Assembly: GCF_032854445.1 (NCBI RefSeq)
Contig: NC_088299.1
Coordinates: 12,333,608 to 12,393,607, forward strand
Direction of reading: 5' to 3'
Length of the DNA stretch: 60,000 bases
Source: Liolophura sinensis
Taxonomy: Eukaryota > Mollusca > Polyplacophora > Chitonida > Chitonidae
Below are positions 12,501 through 27,500 of the stretch, piece by piece. Each line of letters starts with the position of its first letter. Positions within the stretch are counted from its first letter, which is position 1. Below the pieces are notes generated by a model. That model was given only the letters and a program-made list of their open reading frames with translations, had not been told where the DNA came from and ran no database searches. The translations under genes and the position numbers were made by a program.

Positions 12501-15500
12501 TTTTGATTGCTCCTTTGCCCTGGTTTCCTGACCTTGATGGCGCCTTCATGCACGGAAACGACACAGGTCATGACGTCCACGATCCACTGAGGGTTGATCA
12601 CAACGTACGATCTCAGAAAGTCTGTGTTAAAGAACTGCACGGAGCCAAGGTCATGGAGGAACTCGATGGCTTGAATCAACTGAGAATGAGATAGAAGAGA
12701 AAACAACAATTAGAATGGAAAAAAAGAGAGCAATAATATTTGATAACCTAAGTACACAAAAGTATTAATAATACATGTAGCTGGGAAGGGGCAAACAGAG
12801 AACAATAATACATATACATGTAGCCGGGAAGGGCAAACAGAGAACAATAATACATATACATGTAGCCGGGAAGGGAAAACAGAGAACAATAATACATATA
12901 CATGTAGCCGGGAAGGGCAAACAGAGAACAATAATACATATACATGTAGCCGGGAAGGGAAAACAGAGAACAATAATACATATACATGTAGCCAGGAAGG
13001 GCAAACAGAGAACAATAATACATATACATGTAGCCGGGAAGGGAAAACAGAGAACAATAATATTCATACATGTAGCCAAGAAGGAAAAACACAGAACAAT
13101 AATATTCATACATGTAGCTGGGAAAGGGGAAACAGAAAACAATAACAGTTGGGAACAAGGGGAAAAAAAAAAGAACAATTATAACTATGAATAGGAAAAA
13201 CAGAAAAGGAAAACACATAAAAATAATACATAAATGTAGCTGGGAAGGACGAACAGAGAACAATAATACATATACATGTAGCCAAGAAAGGAAAACACAT
13301 AAAAATAATACATAAATGTAGATGAGAAGGGAAAACACAGAACAATAATATTCATACATGTAGCTGGGAAGAAAAAACACAGAACAATAATATTCATACA
13401 TGTAGCCAGGAAGGGAAAACACAGAAAATAATACATAAATGTAGCTGGGAAGGGAAAAGACAGAAAATAATACATAAATGTAGCTGAGAAGGGAAAACAC
13501 AGAACAATAATATTCATACATGTAGCCGGGAAGGGAAAACACAGAAAATAATACATAAATGTAGCTGAGAAGGGAAAACACAGAACAATAATATTCATAC
13601 ATTCAGCCAGGAAGGGAAAACACAGAAAATAATACATAAATGTAGCTGGGAAGGGAAAACACACATGAATAATACTCATACATGTAGCCGGGAAGGGAAA
13701 ACACAGAAAATAATATTCATACATGTAGCTGGGAAAGGGGAAACAGAAAACAATAACAGTTGGGAATAAGGGGAAAAAAGTGAACAATTATAACTATGAA
13801 TAGGAAAAACAGAAAACAACCATTGTAAAGAGAGATGAGACGTTTTACCTCTACACGGTCAAACACACCGCAGTTGTTGCCGATTGACTCCACCACACTC
13901 AAGGGCAGTAAGTCTTTGCTGTCTGTATTCCTGAATCATGAATTTTTACACAGTTACATAGGAAGGTTAACAAAAGGGCCGCTGTATAATTCATTTTTGT
14001 CTTTATTCTGATAGATCCATGATGGAAAATTTTCCTTGTGTTATTATGCTTTACCTGTAAGTAAAACATGAGCTCAATATACATGAAAGTTGTACACTTT
14101 TACATATGTGTACATCTTAATATTTACTGTAACAATAACGCAGAGGGGATTTTTAGTTCTGTTTCCATATCATTCTACCAGACTACAGATGACTAACTGT
14201 TTTGTTTCCACACAGTACGAGACTACGCAAGAGTAACTGTTTTGTTTCCATACAGTACTGTGAGACTCTAGACAACTAACTGCTTTGTTTACTTGCGAGA
14301 CTATGAGACTATAGTTGAGTAACTGTTTTGTTTCCATACGGTACTATGAGACTTTAGATGACTAACTGTCTTGTTTCCATGTGGTACTATGAGACTATAG
14401 ACGACTAACTGTTTTGTTTCCACCCCATACTATGAGGCTATAGACGACTAACTGTCTTGTTTCCATACAGTACTATGAGACTATAGACAACTAACTGTCT
14501 TGTTTCCATACGGTACTACGAGACTATAGACAACTAACTGTTTTGTTTCCATACAGTACTACGAGACTATAGATGACTAACTGTCTTGTTTCCATACGGT
14601 ACTATGAGACTCTAGACAACTAACTGTTTTGTTTCCATATGGTACTATAAGAATATAGACGACCAACTGCTTTGTTTCCATACGGTACTATGAGACTATA
14701 GACGACTAACTGTCTTGTTTCCATACGGTAATATAAGACTATAAACGACTAACTCTCTTGTTTCCATCAGTACTATGAGACTATAGACGACTAACTGTCT
14801 TGTTTCCATATGGTACTATGAGACTATAGACAACTAACTGTTTTGTTTCCATACGGTACTATAAGATTATAGACGACCAACTGCTTTGTTTCCATACGGT
14901 ACTATGAGACTATAGACGACTAACTGCTTTGTTTCCATATGGTACTATGAGACTATAGACGACTAACTGTCTTGTTTCCATACGGTACTATGAGACTATA
15001 GACGACTAACTGTCTTGTTTCCATATGGTACTATGAGACTATAGACGACTAACTGTCTTGTTTCCATACGGTACTATAAAACCATAAACGACTAACAGTT
15101 TTGTTTCCATACAGTACTACCAGACTATAGACAACTAACTGTCTTGTTTCCATACGGTACTATGAGATTACAGACGAGTAACTGTCTTGTTTCCATACAG
15201 TAGTACGAGACTATAGATGACTAACTGTCTTGTTTCCATATGGTACTATGAGACTATAGACGACTAACTGTCTTGTTTCCATACGGTACTATGAGATTAC
15301 AGACGAGTAACTGTCTTGTTTCCATACAGTACTACCAGACTATAGACAACTAACTGTCTTGTTTCCATACGGTACTATGAGATTACAGACGAGTAACTGT
15401 CTTGTTTCCATACAGTAGTACGAGACTATAGATGACTAACTGTCTTGTTTCCATACAGTAGTACGAGACTATACATGACTAACTGTTTTGTTTCCATACG

Positions 15501-18500
15501 GTACTACGAGACTGTAGACGACTAACTGTTTTGTTTCCATACGGTACTACGAGACTATAGACGACTAACTGCTTTGTTTCCATGCAGTACTACGAGACTA
15601 TAGATGACTAACTGTCTTATTTCCATACGGTACTACGAGACTATAGACGACTAACTGTCTTGTTTCCATACAGTACTATGATACTATAGACGACTAACTG
15701 TTTTGTTTCCATACGGTACTATGAAACTATAGACGACTAACTGTCTTGTTTCCATATGGTACTATGATACTATAGACGACTAACTGTCTTGTTGCCATAC
15801 AGTACTACGAGACTATAGATGACTAACTGTCTTGTTTCCATACGGTACCACAAGACTATAGACGACTAACTGTCTTGTTTCCATGCAGTACCACGAGACT
15901 ATAGACGACTAACTGTCTTGTTTCCATATGGTACTATGAGACTATAGACGACTGTCTTGTTTCCATACAGTACTACGAGACAATAGACAACTAACTGTTT
16001 TGTTTCCATATGGTACTACGAGACTATAGGCGACTAACTGTTTAATCTGTTTCTCCATGGTCAGCCACGCCTGTGGGATCTGTTCCCCCATGTACTTCTC
16101 CTGTAGCGTCATGTCAATCAGCTGATTCTGCAGGTCAGGGATGCCCTGGGGAAATGACAGCAATAAATGTTAACTGTTACCATGGTAATACATCAACTTG
16201 CATAACTAGGACAAAAGTCCTAGCTAGTCAACCAAATTCTGGAGACAATACCACAATGTCATTTCTGGCTGAAGTAAACACTCAAAAAACTTGTCACAAT
16301 ATTTAGTTTTTGGAACTGGAGAGTGAAATTTTGACCCGGTTGTCTTACAGCATCATTTAGGAGGTGGGCAAAATTTTGATTTCGGGGTGTCTATAGACTG
16401 ATTATTATGGACATTAAACTTATTACCTGGAGGGAGAACATGTATGTCTTTAAGTGGTTATTTGAAGGGTGAATGGCTCATCTTGGAATTCTATGAGGGG
16501 TTCATCTCAAACATTGTCAAAGGTAGGCCCGCCCCCTATATATGTATATTCAAATGTAATAAAGAATGGATTAACGCTTAAATTTATGGCGAGTAATAAA
16601 CTGATAATTTGCAGGGTTTTACGTTTCCATGTATACACTATTTTCTTGATGGTTAACACTCAGATGATGTTGGTAATGGCTGGACTACGTGCATGTGTAT
16701 GTGTATGGTGTATTAACTGATTACTGCATAATTTATTTCAACATCATTACGAACTTGTTATGTGGAGGGCGTACACAATGAAGTGGATAACTGGAGGGTG
16801 TACATTACAAACTGCATAAACCCTTTACAAGGAGGTTGTATTGTACATCATGAGCTGATTAACTGGAGGGTGTATATTACAAACTGATTAACTGGAGGGT
16901 GTACATTACAAACTGATTAACTGGAGGGCGTACATTACAAACTGATTAACTGGAGGGTGTACATTACAAACTACATAAACCCTTTACAAGAAGTTTGTAG
17001 TGTACATTATGAGCTGATTAACTGGAGGGTGTACATTGCAAAGTAATTAACTGGAGGGTGTACATTAAAAACTGCATAAACCCTTTACAAGAAGGTTGTA
17101 GTGTACATTCTGAGCTGAATAACTGGAGGGTGTACAATGTAAAACTGATTAACTAGAGGGTGTACATTACAAACTGCATAAACTCTTTACAAGAAGGTTG
17201 TAGTGTACATTCTGAGCTGAATAACTGGAGGGTGTACATTGCAAACTGATTAACTAGAGGGTGCACATTACAAACTGATTAACTGGAGGGTGTACTTTAC
17301 AAACTGCATAAACCCTTTACAAGAAGTTTATAGTGTACATTCTGAGCTGATTAACTGGAGGGTGTACATTGCAAACTGATTAACTGGAAGGTGTACATTA
17401 CAAACTGATTAACTGGAGGGTGTACATTACAAACTGCATAAACCCTTTACAAGAAGTTTGTAGTGTACATTATGAGCTGATTAACTGGAGGGTGTACATT
17501 GCAAAGTGATTAACTGGAGGGTGTACATTACAAACGCATTAACTGGAGTGGGTACACTATGAAGTGATTAACAGAGTGTTCATTACAAATTCATTAAATG
17601 GAGGGTGTACATAACAAAAACATTGACAGGAGGGTGTAGATTACAAGCTCATTAACAGGAGGGTGTTCAGGACAAACTCATTAACTGGAAGGAGTACATT
17701 ACAAACTCATTAAATGGAGGGTGTACATAACATAAACATTGACAGGAGGGTGTTCAGGACAAAGTCATTAACTGGAGGGTGTTCAGGACAGTCATTAACT
17801 GGAGGGTGTTCAGGACAAAGTCATTAACTGGAGGGTGTTTATTACAAACTCATTAACTGGAGGGAGTACATTACAAACTCATTAACTGGAGGGAGTACAT
17901 TACAAACTCATTAAATGGAGGGTGTACATAACAAAAACATTAACTGGAGGGTGTTCAGGACAAAGTCATTAACTGGAGGGAGTACATTACAAACTCATTA
18001 ACTGGAGGGTGTTCAGGACAAAGTCATTAACTGGAGGGAGTACATTACAAACTCATTAAATGGAGGGTTTACATAACAAAAACATTGACAGGAGGGTGTA
18101 CATTACAAACTCATTAACTGGAGGGTGTTCAGGACAAAGTCATTAACTGGAGGGTGTTCAGGACAGTCATTAACTGGAGGGTTTTCAGGACAAAGTCATT
18201 AACTGGAGGGTGTTTATTACAAACTCATTAACTGGAAGGTATACATTATGAACTGATTATCTGGAAGGTGTTTTAACTATTTACCAGGAGAGTGTACGAA
18301 CTGACAGAATGGAACCCTCGGATTTGTGGGTATCTCTTCTGAAGCTCATCTGTGGGCATCTTTGGTTTCTCCACCTAATGAGAAAACAAGCAATATGTCT
18401 GGCTAGTCAACTTGCCTGGCACTCATCACATCACAAGAAAGTACTTAGCTTTAATATCACAATTTCACAAGTTCTGACTGTGCACCAAATGTCGAACATT

Positions 18501-21500
18501 GACATAATGCAGTTTAATAATGGACTTTACTGAAGTTTATTAATTTATCTGATTGGTGTTTTACGCCGTACTCAAGAATATTTCACTTATACGACAGCAG
18601 CCAGCATTATGGTGGGAGGAAACGGCCAGCCACAGGTTGCTGGCAGACCTTCCCGCATACGGCCGGAGAGGAAGCAAGCATGAGCTGGACTTGAACTCAC
18701 AGCAACCACATTGGTGAGAGACTTTATGGGTCATTATGCTCCGCTAGCGCCTAACCAACTGAGCCACGCAGGCCCCTTGAAATTTATACTGCTGTACTCC
18801 ATGAGGGACAGTTCACTTTAATAGTATAGCAGTCAGACTTATGGACAAGGAAAAATCACACCCATATGCCAGGCACTTTCATATTAAGCTGCAGTCAAAC
18901 CAACTCATTGGTTTTAAACACATGTGAAAACACTGAGTGCCTTTACAACTTCACACTTCTTCTGAACATACGAAGTTAAATTGATATCCTTGCTCCAGGC
19001 CTGCTGCTAATACCAATGACCTGCCTCACCTTGTCACAATGGGTACCCACAACCAGCACCGGGGCTCCTGGGGCGTGGCATGCTATTGAGCTGAGCCAGA
19101 AATCCAGGCCTGCATGCTCGTAACCCAGCCGGATGTTCCACAGCAACAGGTACACTGCTCTCGTCGACAAGAAAAACTGAAAGGAAAAGATAACACAAGA
19201 AATAATCTATAAATGCATTGATAAAGTATCCCAGATGAAATGTAAAAAACATAACTATTTATTTTTGCGATGACGCATAACCAAAATATCACAGTTCAAA
19301 GCAAGCATACCAGCGATCAATGAGAAAATCAAGGGCGCTGTCATGGTAACAATTTTAACTAAGCACCATTTCGCCTTTTAACCATACAAACATGGCTGGA
19401 CATCATGTTTCCTGTTTCTCTAACATGTCGTATCACTTAATTAGCCTTGTAAGTCTCCAGATTCTAGCTTCTGTTGAAGCATAAAAAAAATCACAAATTT
19501 AATATTCAATTACCAAAATTTTAGAAATGGACAAACACTGTTACTTTGATTATCAGTTTAGAAACTTTTCCATCTACGTGCATCTTGTAACCATTTTCTG
19601 ACGAAAAAGTGCAACAAGTCCAAGCATAAAGAGTGTTTGCGAAAAAGGTTGCGCAAATACAGTACTATAAAAGCACATTAGAACAAAATGGCTGTCACCA
19701 TTAAGGTTTGTTCTCACTCCTGATTTGGAAATAACTACTGATATATTATTTGTTGCATTTTCTTTCAAACAAAACTCAGAAAACCTATCAGTGTTGTATA
19801 CAGGTGCAAACAGCCGAGAACACAGTAAAAAACCAGAAATACATGTAGGTCGTGCAAATGCCCGTGGTTTTACATGACAAGCTGTCAGTATATCCTAGGC
19901 TTACATAATGGTCACAATGTTTACCTTATTTGTCTTATTATCATAACAGACAAGTACTGGCTAGAACGGCTGATTTCAACTAATATAATTATCATGTGAA
20001 CGCAAATACTCTTTTGGTAGGGTATGGGGATCATTTTGATAACTGATCATGATATAGCATGATAAATGTATATTTACACATTACATTCATACTAAATGTG
20101 TGTGTCACTGTATTTCACCTAGACTTTAGTATATTTCAATCGGCACACCTTATAGGGCAGTCTAATCAAATTCTTATCCGATAAATTTAAGTATCATTTT
20201 GGAGCCGTTGTGTGCTTCTGAAAGTGCATTTTTTCAGGCCAAACTAAATAAAATACTGTAATTCTTCTATTTCAGAGACATCTGGTCTGCTCTTTGTGAC
20301 ATGTTTAACCTATACACGTGTCATTGTTCGAGGAATACACAGTTTCTATTTTCTCACACTGCTAGTTCATCTCATAAACATATCCATTTCTTTTCTGAAA
20401 AAAAAAAATATGAGAGAGAAATCCAGTTTGTGGATTTCAATATGACAAACAAAGTACTTTGCTTCCTGACCTCTGGGATTTGCTTTGATAACTAATAATG
20501 CATGATATTTATTTATTTATTTGTTTGGTGTTTTACGCCGTACTCAAGAATATTTCACTTATGCAGCCAGCATTATGGTGGGTGGAAACCGGGCACAGCC
20601 CAGGGGAAACCCACGACCATCCGCAGGTTGCTGACAGACCTTCCCACATACAGTCGGAGAGGAAGCCAGCATGAGCCAGGCTTGAACTCACAGCGACCGT
20701 ATTGGTGAGAGACTCCTGGGTCATTACGCTGCGCTAGTGCGCTAACCAAAATAATGCACGATATATGTATATTTTAATAGACATTGCAATGGTAAATATA
20801 CTTGGCAGAGTTAAATTGACCAGTCTGTGTGTTTCCCCCAGTTTCCTCCCATCATCATTCTGGCCTGACTGTCATAAAAGTAAAACATTTTTGATCACAG
20901 CGTAAATCACCTATCAAACAAACAAATAAATAAATAAAACAACAACTGTAATTCTTCCACCTTTTTGCATGATTGTAAGGTGTTTATTCAGCCATATTTT
21001 ATAGGCGTTACTCTGTGTTGATGTGCTGTGTTTGATATGCAAACAGGCTAAGGAATTGGGTATCAGTGTTTGACAGACCTGGTGAGTGTTATAGTAGACA
21101 GTCTGCCCAGCAAAGTCCCATACGCTGTACTCCAGGGAATCTCCTTCCTGCGCACCCTTGTCATTCTGCGTACCGTCCTTCCCAGTTTTCACCTTGACTT
21201 TCCAGTTTGTGATATCGATTCCGTCCGTTATGGCCTCGCCCATCAGCTCAAACATGTCATCAACATCCATTTCATCAATAAATCGCCGGTGGGTCAGCGC
21301 ATGTATAAGGCTGCAGGGAATTGTAAACAATGACTGGATACATTCTCAATTTTGTCAACGTCAATCGTCATTGTTTGATTAACCCATACACTAAGTGGGA
21401 AGGTCTGTCAACAACCTGTGGATGGTCGTGGGTTTCCTCCCATCATAATGCTGGTACATAATGCTCATACACCAATTGAATCAATATATAAATACATAAA

Positions 21501-24500
21501 TAAACAGAGAGTTTTTCTGTTCAGGTAGAACAGAACATTATAATGTCACATGTATACACATAACCCCAAACACATGTACTGGTTATGCCCATTTTATTAA
21601 CTGATTTCAATTTGTCTGCGTACACATGACTTTCAGCTGTCTCACAAATGTTACCCTGTTACCAACATGAATTTTACATGTTTTTCAAAGATAAATATTC
21701 AGTTCCAACAAATACCGACTATTCTGTAATATTTTTATACATCATCACAATAATTGCTCATGTATTTAGTACAGAGTGCTGTAAAAAACACATTTTACAC
21801 ATACTAAACAATACACATACATTATGTAGCATAGCACAACCAATTCAACCTTACACAGGAAACCAAACTTTATATAAATTTATGTAGGCTTAATTGTTCA
21901 TGGCAGCATTCATGTGTGAAACATGTCTCGTTTGTCTCCACTAACAAAATTATTGAGACAAACGTATAATAAACAAGGTGGTATTGAGCTTTTGCAAAAT
22001 GCTATTAGACTTTAATTCCTCGACCTTTCGGCATATAAAAAAGCAACTTTCAGTGCAATTTATGCACCTTTTTAATTTGATTTCAAAGACAAAACTACAC
22101 TGGATGGGTTGGCAGATTTCAGGGCTTCACAAAAAGTATAATTTTATCAGTCCACACAGACTAATACCCTCAGAATGTGCTTAAGGGATAAGAAAAACAA
22201 AAAATAATACCAAAATCAGATGAAGAGTATCAAAACTTATTTGCAAATACGAACTTGAATATTTTTTGGGATTTTTTTTTCAAGAGAAAAGGGTATTTGA
22301 AAATATTTTTGTATGGTGGGTATTTGGGACCAACTTTTGGTATTTATTGTTGTTGCATAATAATGTTCTAAATAAGGATGTGATGCTTGTGTAATAAATT
22401 TATTTGAATGTAAATTTTTTGTTTATATCGAAACATTGGCATTTAACCTAAATTATGATAATATTTATGAACATATTAAAAACATAAATATGATCCAAAT
22501 TGGGGTTTAATACATTTGTTAGCTGAAAAGGACAAATGCTAGTAAAAAAATATTTAATAAACCCGTGTTGCATCATCATTTATGACATTATTAGACTATA
22601 AATACCAAAAGGTGGTCCCAAATACCCACCATACAAAAATGATTTTCAAGTGTCCTTTTCTCCTTAAGGAAAAATTGAAAAAAATATTGAAGACCACATT
22701 TTTGCACTCTTTCATCTGAACTTTAAGTCATTTTTATGTTTTCTTCACCTTTAAATACGTACCCTGCAAACATGCATAATGGCTGGAGAATGACAGTATT
22801 TCCAAAATGTATCCACATGAAATAATTGGTAATATTTATGACTTTTTTAAACCTCATGTACATGTACCATGCCTTCAGACTCACCTAGTTTTGCCTGCCC
22901 CTCCAGACCGACCACCATCAATTTGGTTCTCCGGCACGACACCGACCCCATGGCAAGCCGCTTGAGGTAACCAAACACAGAACCAAATCCACGACTGACA
23001 ATCTCTTTGGGAGGAGTTTTCAGCTGGCCACACCCCTTCAGGTGGAGCTCTACATTCATAAACAGACCAATTAATGAATGAATCAATGAATCAATCAAGC
23101 CAAAGTGTATCCTTCAGCTGATGAAGACATGTTTCAATACAATTTTTGTATCTTCATACAGTTATCTCATGAGTACCATTTTAAATTCATTCAATATCAT
23201 AAAAAGATACATTTGACTGCTTAGTACTCTAGCGTCCTAACTCTTTATTTCACTCTGAAACAACCAGCAACACAATAACTCATTGGTCAGTGTTTAACAT
23301 TGTATTTAAAAACATTTTACTTATATGATGACTGTCGGTTTTGAGGATGGAATGAGTATTGAATCTGGGCTGTTCTAAGCAAGCCACAGCCTATGGCAAG
23401 TAATGGTTGAGTTTTGAGATAGAACTCTTTTGTTGATAAAGGTCAAAAAGTCTTACAGTTTAATGTAACTCGCCAGATGCATTATGTGACTTTTGTTGAC
23501 AGTAATTTATCAATCACTCGTCTCGCCATGTTTAGGAGGCACAAATGACACCTCTTTCCTTAAGGAACTTGTGATGTTCACCACCAGCCCCTCAATTTTT
23601 TCCATTGATTGCCTAATTTTGTGACACTTTTTCTCTCTCATTTTTTCAGACGCCCATGTTATAGTCCACATAATTAGTGTCGACCAATAAAGACTACTTG
23701 AACCAATCTATCTCCAGGTCAAAGTTTTCAGTGCCGCGGATACTACAGATGAAAGTGAGGTAACTGTAATACTTTTACCAAGACATTCCCGCATTCGGGC
23801 TGATACAGATTCTGACCTGGCTTTTAGCACCACAAGTAGAGAACAGTATGAATTACCTTTCAAAGGGAGACTACCCACTTCTGCAGCCAGTGTCTCTAGG
23901 ACAGGGTTGTCTGTGAGACGGATGTAGCTAAGCCTGGTCAGGGAAGTGCCTAGCTCCTTTGGGATGGACTGAAGGTGATGGAAACTCAAGTCCAGTGTGT
24001 GAAGATTGGTCAAAGTTAAAAGGACAGAAGGAAAGCCTCCTTCACAGCTCTTCATGCCCTCTAGAGTCAAACAAATTCATTCTTAGATGGTTTGATATAA
24101 TCGTTTATATCAGAATTTCCACTTTTAATACACAGCCACGGTCAGTTTTATCGGTGAAGGAAAACAGTGCTCCAAAGTGTAAACCACTTATTTTGGCAAA
24201 CTACTGATGACTGTTAATCAGAAATGCAGAGAACATGTATAAAGGCTGAAGACAAATTACCAATGAAAAGTCAAGACAATACAAGAGTCAAAATGTTTGG
24301 TCACTGACTTGTTTTTCAGAGCCCAAAAGACTTGAGTGTTGCTTTTGTATATGACACCCTATAAGCATGTACATGTAATGGTATGCTGCATTCTGTCATC
24401 ACATTCTACAGGTAATGTTGCATTTCACAGCCCATCTACCACAAGTGAGACATCCCGGACAGCAGATCCAAGTCTTTATAATTCTGAAAGTCAGTATATT

Positions 24501-27500
24501 TCTTTTCTAAACTGTGGTCAAAATATAGTCAGTAGTGGATGGCCTTACTTGTGGGAGCCAGAGTCGTGTTGCCAAATCTGGGGTATTTTTCAAACAGGAT
24601 CTTGTTCAGCTCTGTAACCTCTACAGAGGTTAGGCTCCCTTTCCCTTCTTTATCAACTTGACTAAATAGTTTCTGGAAAGAAAATTGTACATATATGTAG
24701 GACACATTAATCGTTCAACATTAGTGCACAACAAATAAAACAAAAACATTGAGTTAAGTACTGCTGTGCTGCCTCATTTGTTGGAGTTGCCACCGTACTC
24801 CACTATGTGAAGCTTATCAGCAGAAATGGAAATATTGCTGCATACTTCTTTTACATGTAAGTTCCTTTTTCAAATTATGAAATATTTACTGATTCCTTTA
24901 TTTAAATCATTGTTGTCTAATGCCACATTCACAATTTTTTTTTATGAAGGTCAGTTTTATGGGTGGAGGAAACCTTGGTGCTTAACAGTAAACTGATGAA
25001 ATTATACATATATGGCTGAGCTTTCTCCACAAAAACCAAAGAGCAAGAAGGGAAATACTGAATAATGTATTTACATGTATCTGATTGATGTTTTACGCTG
25101 TACTCAAGAATATTGCATTATGGTGAGAGGGAACCGGGCAGAGCAAGGAGGAAAGCCATGACCATCCGCAGACTGCTGACAGACCTTCCCACAAAATCCT
25201 AAATTAAGTCCATAATATTACTTTATTGTTATACATGTATATCATATTCAGTTTATATATTAGTATAGGTGACATTTCAGCAAGCACTCTAGAAATATTG
25301 TGAAAGCAGTACAGGTCCCCTTCCTGTTTGAGCTGCCATAATAAATACATGTAGCTACAAGTACAAATTTTTGATTAACATAGACAAAAGGCCCCACACC
25401 TCAAACTGAGTTTGCAACTTGTCTCCATGATACCATGCACATTCAAAATAGCCAGGAAAAAAAGAAAAAAGAAATTCAAAAGAGGATAAAAGTAACTTTT
25501 TTTTCAAAATGGTCTAAACCACCTTTCAGAAACTCAAACTGAAACTCTTGTAATTACCTTTGTAACCCTGAAGCCATGAACCAAGTTTCAGTTCAGTTTG
25601 AAGAATGGTCTAAGCAGTCCAGAAACCCCATTCACGACAGACTGACAGAGGAGTTGTAACCCTAGATGTACAGGTATAGTCCCCTATTGTACCCTCACAA
25701 GGTCAAAAACACTTAAAGTTTCTAAGGTAAGGGGTACATCTGAGGTACATCAAATTTTTTTCTAAATAACTTTCTAAGGTGTACCTGAGGTACATCATTC
25801 ATTTTGTTTTAATAACTTTCAAAGTTTCTAAGGTGTACCTGAGGTGCGTCATTCATTTTTTTAAATAACTTTCAAAGTTTCTAAGGTGTACCTGAGGTAC
25901 GTCATTCATTTTTTTTAATAACTTTCAAAGTTTCTAAGGTGTACCTGAGGTACGTCATTCATTTTGTTTTAATAACTTTCAAAGTTTCTAAGGTGTACCT
26001 GAGGTACGTCATTCATTTTGTTTTAATAACTTTCAAAGTTTCTAAGGTGTACCTGAGGTACGTCATTCATTTTTTTAAATAACTTTCAAAGTTTCTAAGG
26101 TGTACCTGAGGTACGTCATTCATTTTGTTTTAATAACTTTCAAAGTTTCTAAGGTGTACCTGAGGTACGTCATTCATTTTGTTTTAATAACTTTCAAAGT
26201 TTCTAAGGTGTACCTGAGGTACGTCTTTCATTTTGTTTTAATAACTTTCAAAGTTTCTAAGGTGTACCTGAGGTACGTCTTTCATTTTGTTTTAATAACT
26301 TTCAAAGTTTCTAAGGTGTACCTGAGGTACGTCATTCATTTTTTTTTTAATAACTTTCAAAGTTTCTAAGGTGTACCTGAGTTACATCTTCTAAGTGTTG
26401 ATTTTTTTTTAAATCTCCTGAGGTACATCTGAGGTATAGGCATATGGCTGGGGTGTACTTGAGGTACAGTATTCACACTAAGGTGTACATGAGGTGTACA
26501 TGAGGCATACATCTCATATACACCTCATCTATACCTTGCACTGAGGTGTACAGATCATGTCAATATAAGAGTAATAACCATATACAAAGTGCTGTGGAAT
26601 TCCCCAAACTCTCTCACCTGCTTGTCCAGCTTGGACATGATCATACTTTTGTTCAGAAACTCGCTGAAAGCTTCAAAGCTTAGCACGGATTTCGGGGTGT
26701 CATAGCCTGTGAACCAGGGTAGACTGGCCATGTACAGTTCACCCAGCCGTGTCAGTTTGCCAACAGACTCGTGAAGCGGTTGCGTTAACAGATTCCCGTT
26801 CACACTGAGAACTCTGAGCTTCGTCATGTTGTCAATGCCCTGAAGGCTGGTGAGCTCCCCGATGTTGTCAGCTCTCAACTCCTCCAGATTTACCAACTTC
26901 ATAACCACATCCGGAATTTTCCCAAGAGGATTGCTAGAGATGTTCAGGTGTACCAGCGTTTTGGCGATTTTGTCCAGCGAGGCAGGAAGTGCTGGGATTT
27001 TGTTCAGAGAAAGGTCCAACCATTCTAGACAGGTCAGGTTGAAGAGGTTGTCAGGGCATTCCTGGATCAGGTTGTCGGCCATGTTGAGATGAGTGAGAAA
27101 TGAGAAATCTTCTCCGAGAGTCTTAGGAATACTGGGTATCTTGTTGTGCTGGAAGTGCAGCTTACTCACTAACTTTGAGTAACCATGGAAACGTTCAAGA
27201 GCTGTGTCCGTAAGCTCCTGGTTCTCGGACAAGGCCATCATGTGGAACGAGCATTTCAGTAAGTGATTTTCAGCCTCTGCTGTCCCGGGGAAATCAACAG
27301 CCAAAGAATGGTTAGCATCACTCAGTGCTGTCTTGAACAGTTTTTCTGCAAGCTGAAGACACAAGAACAGAAGATGGTAAGGACAACATTGTAGATTGCA
27401 AGATTCAATATCAGAAATCATCCCACCAAGGAAAAGATTTTGCTTTTGAGGGAATGTTATGCCAAAAGAAAAACACTTTTTTTTCTTAATAACACCTCTA

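Noticed and set aside
12748-13787. Several minus-strand open frames of Tyr/Cys/Phe-rich repeats
   Set aside because: Products of the 39/42-bp satellite in intron 33. They start and stop inside the intron and interrupt the Roco phase if used.
10323-26000. Kinase domain expected in LRRK-type Roco proteins
   Set aside because: No kinase motifs (glycine loop, HRD, DFG) follow COR; TIR domains take that place.
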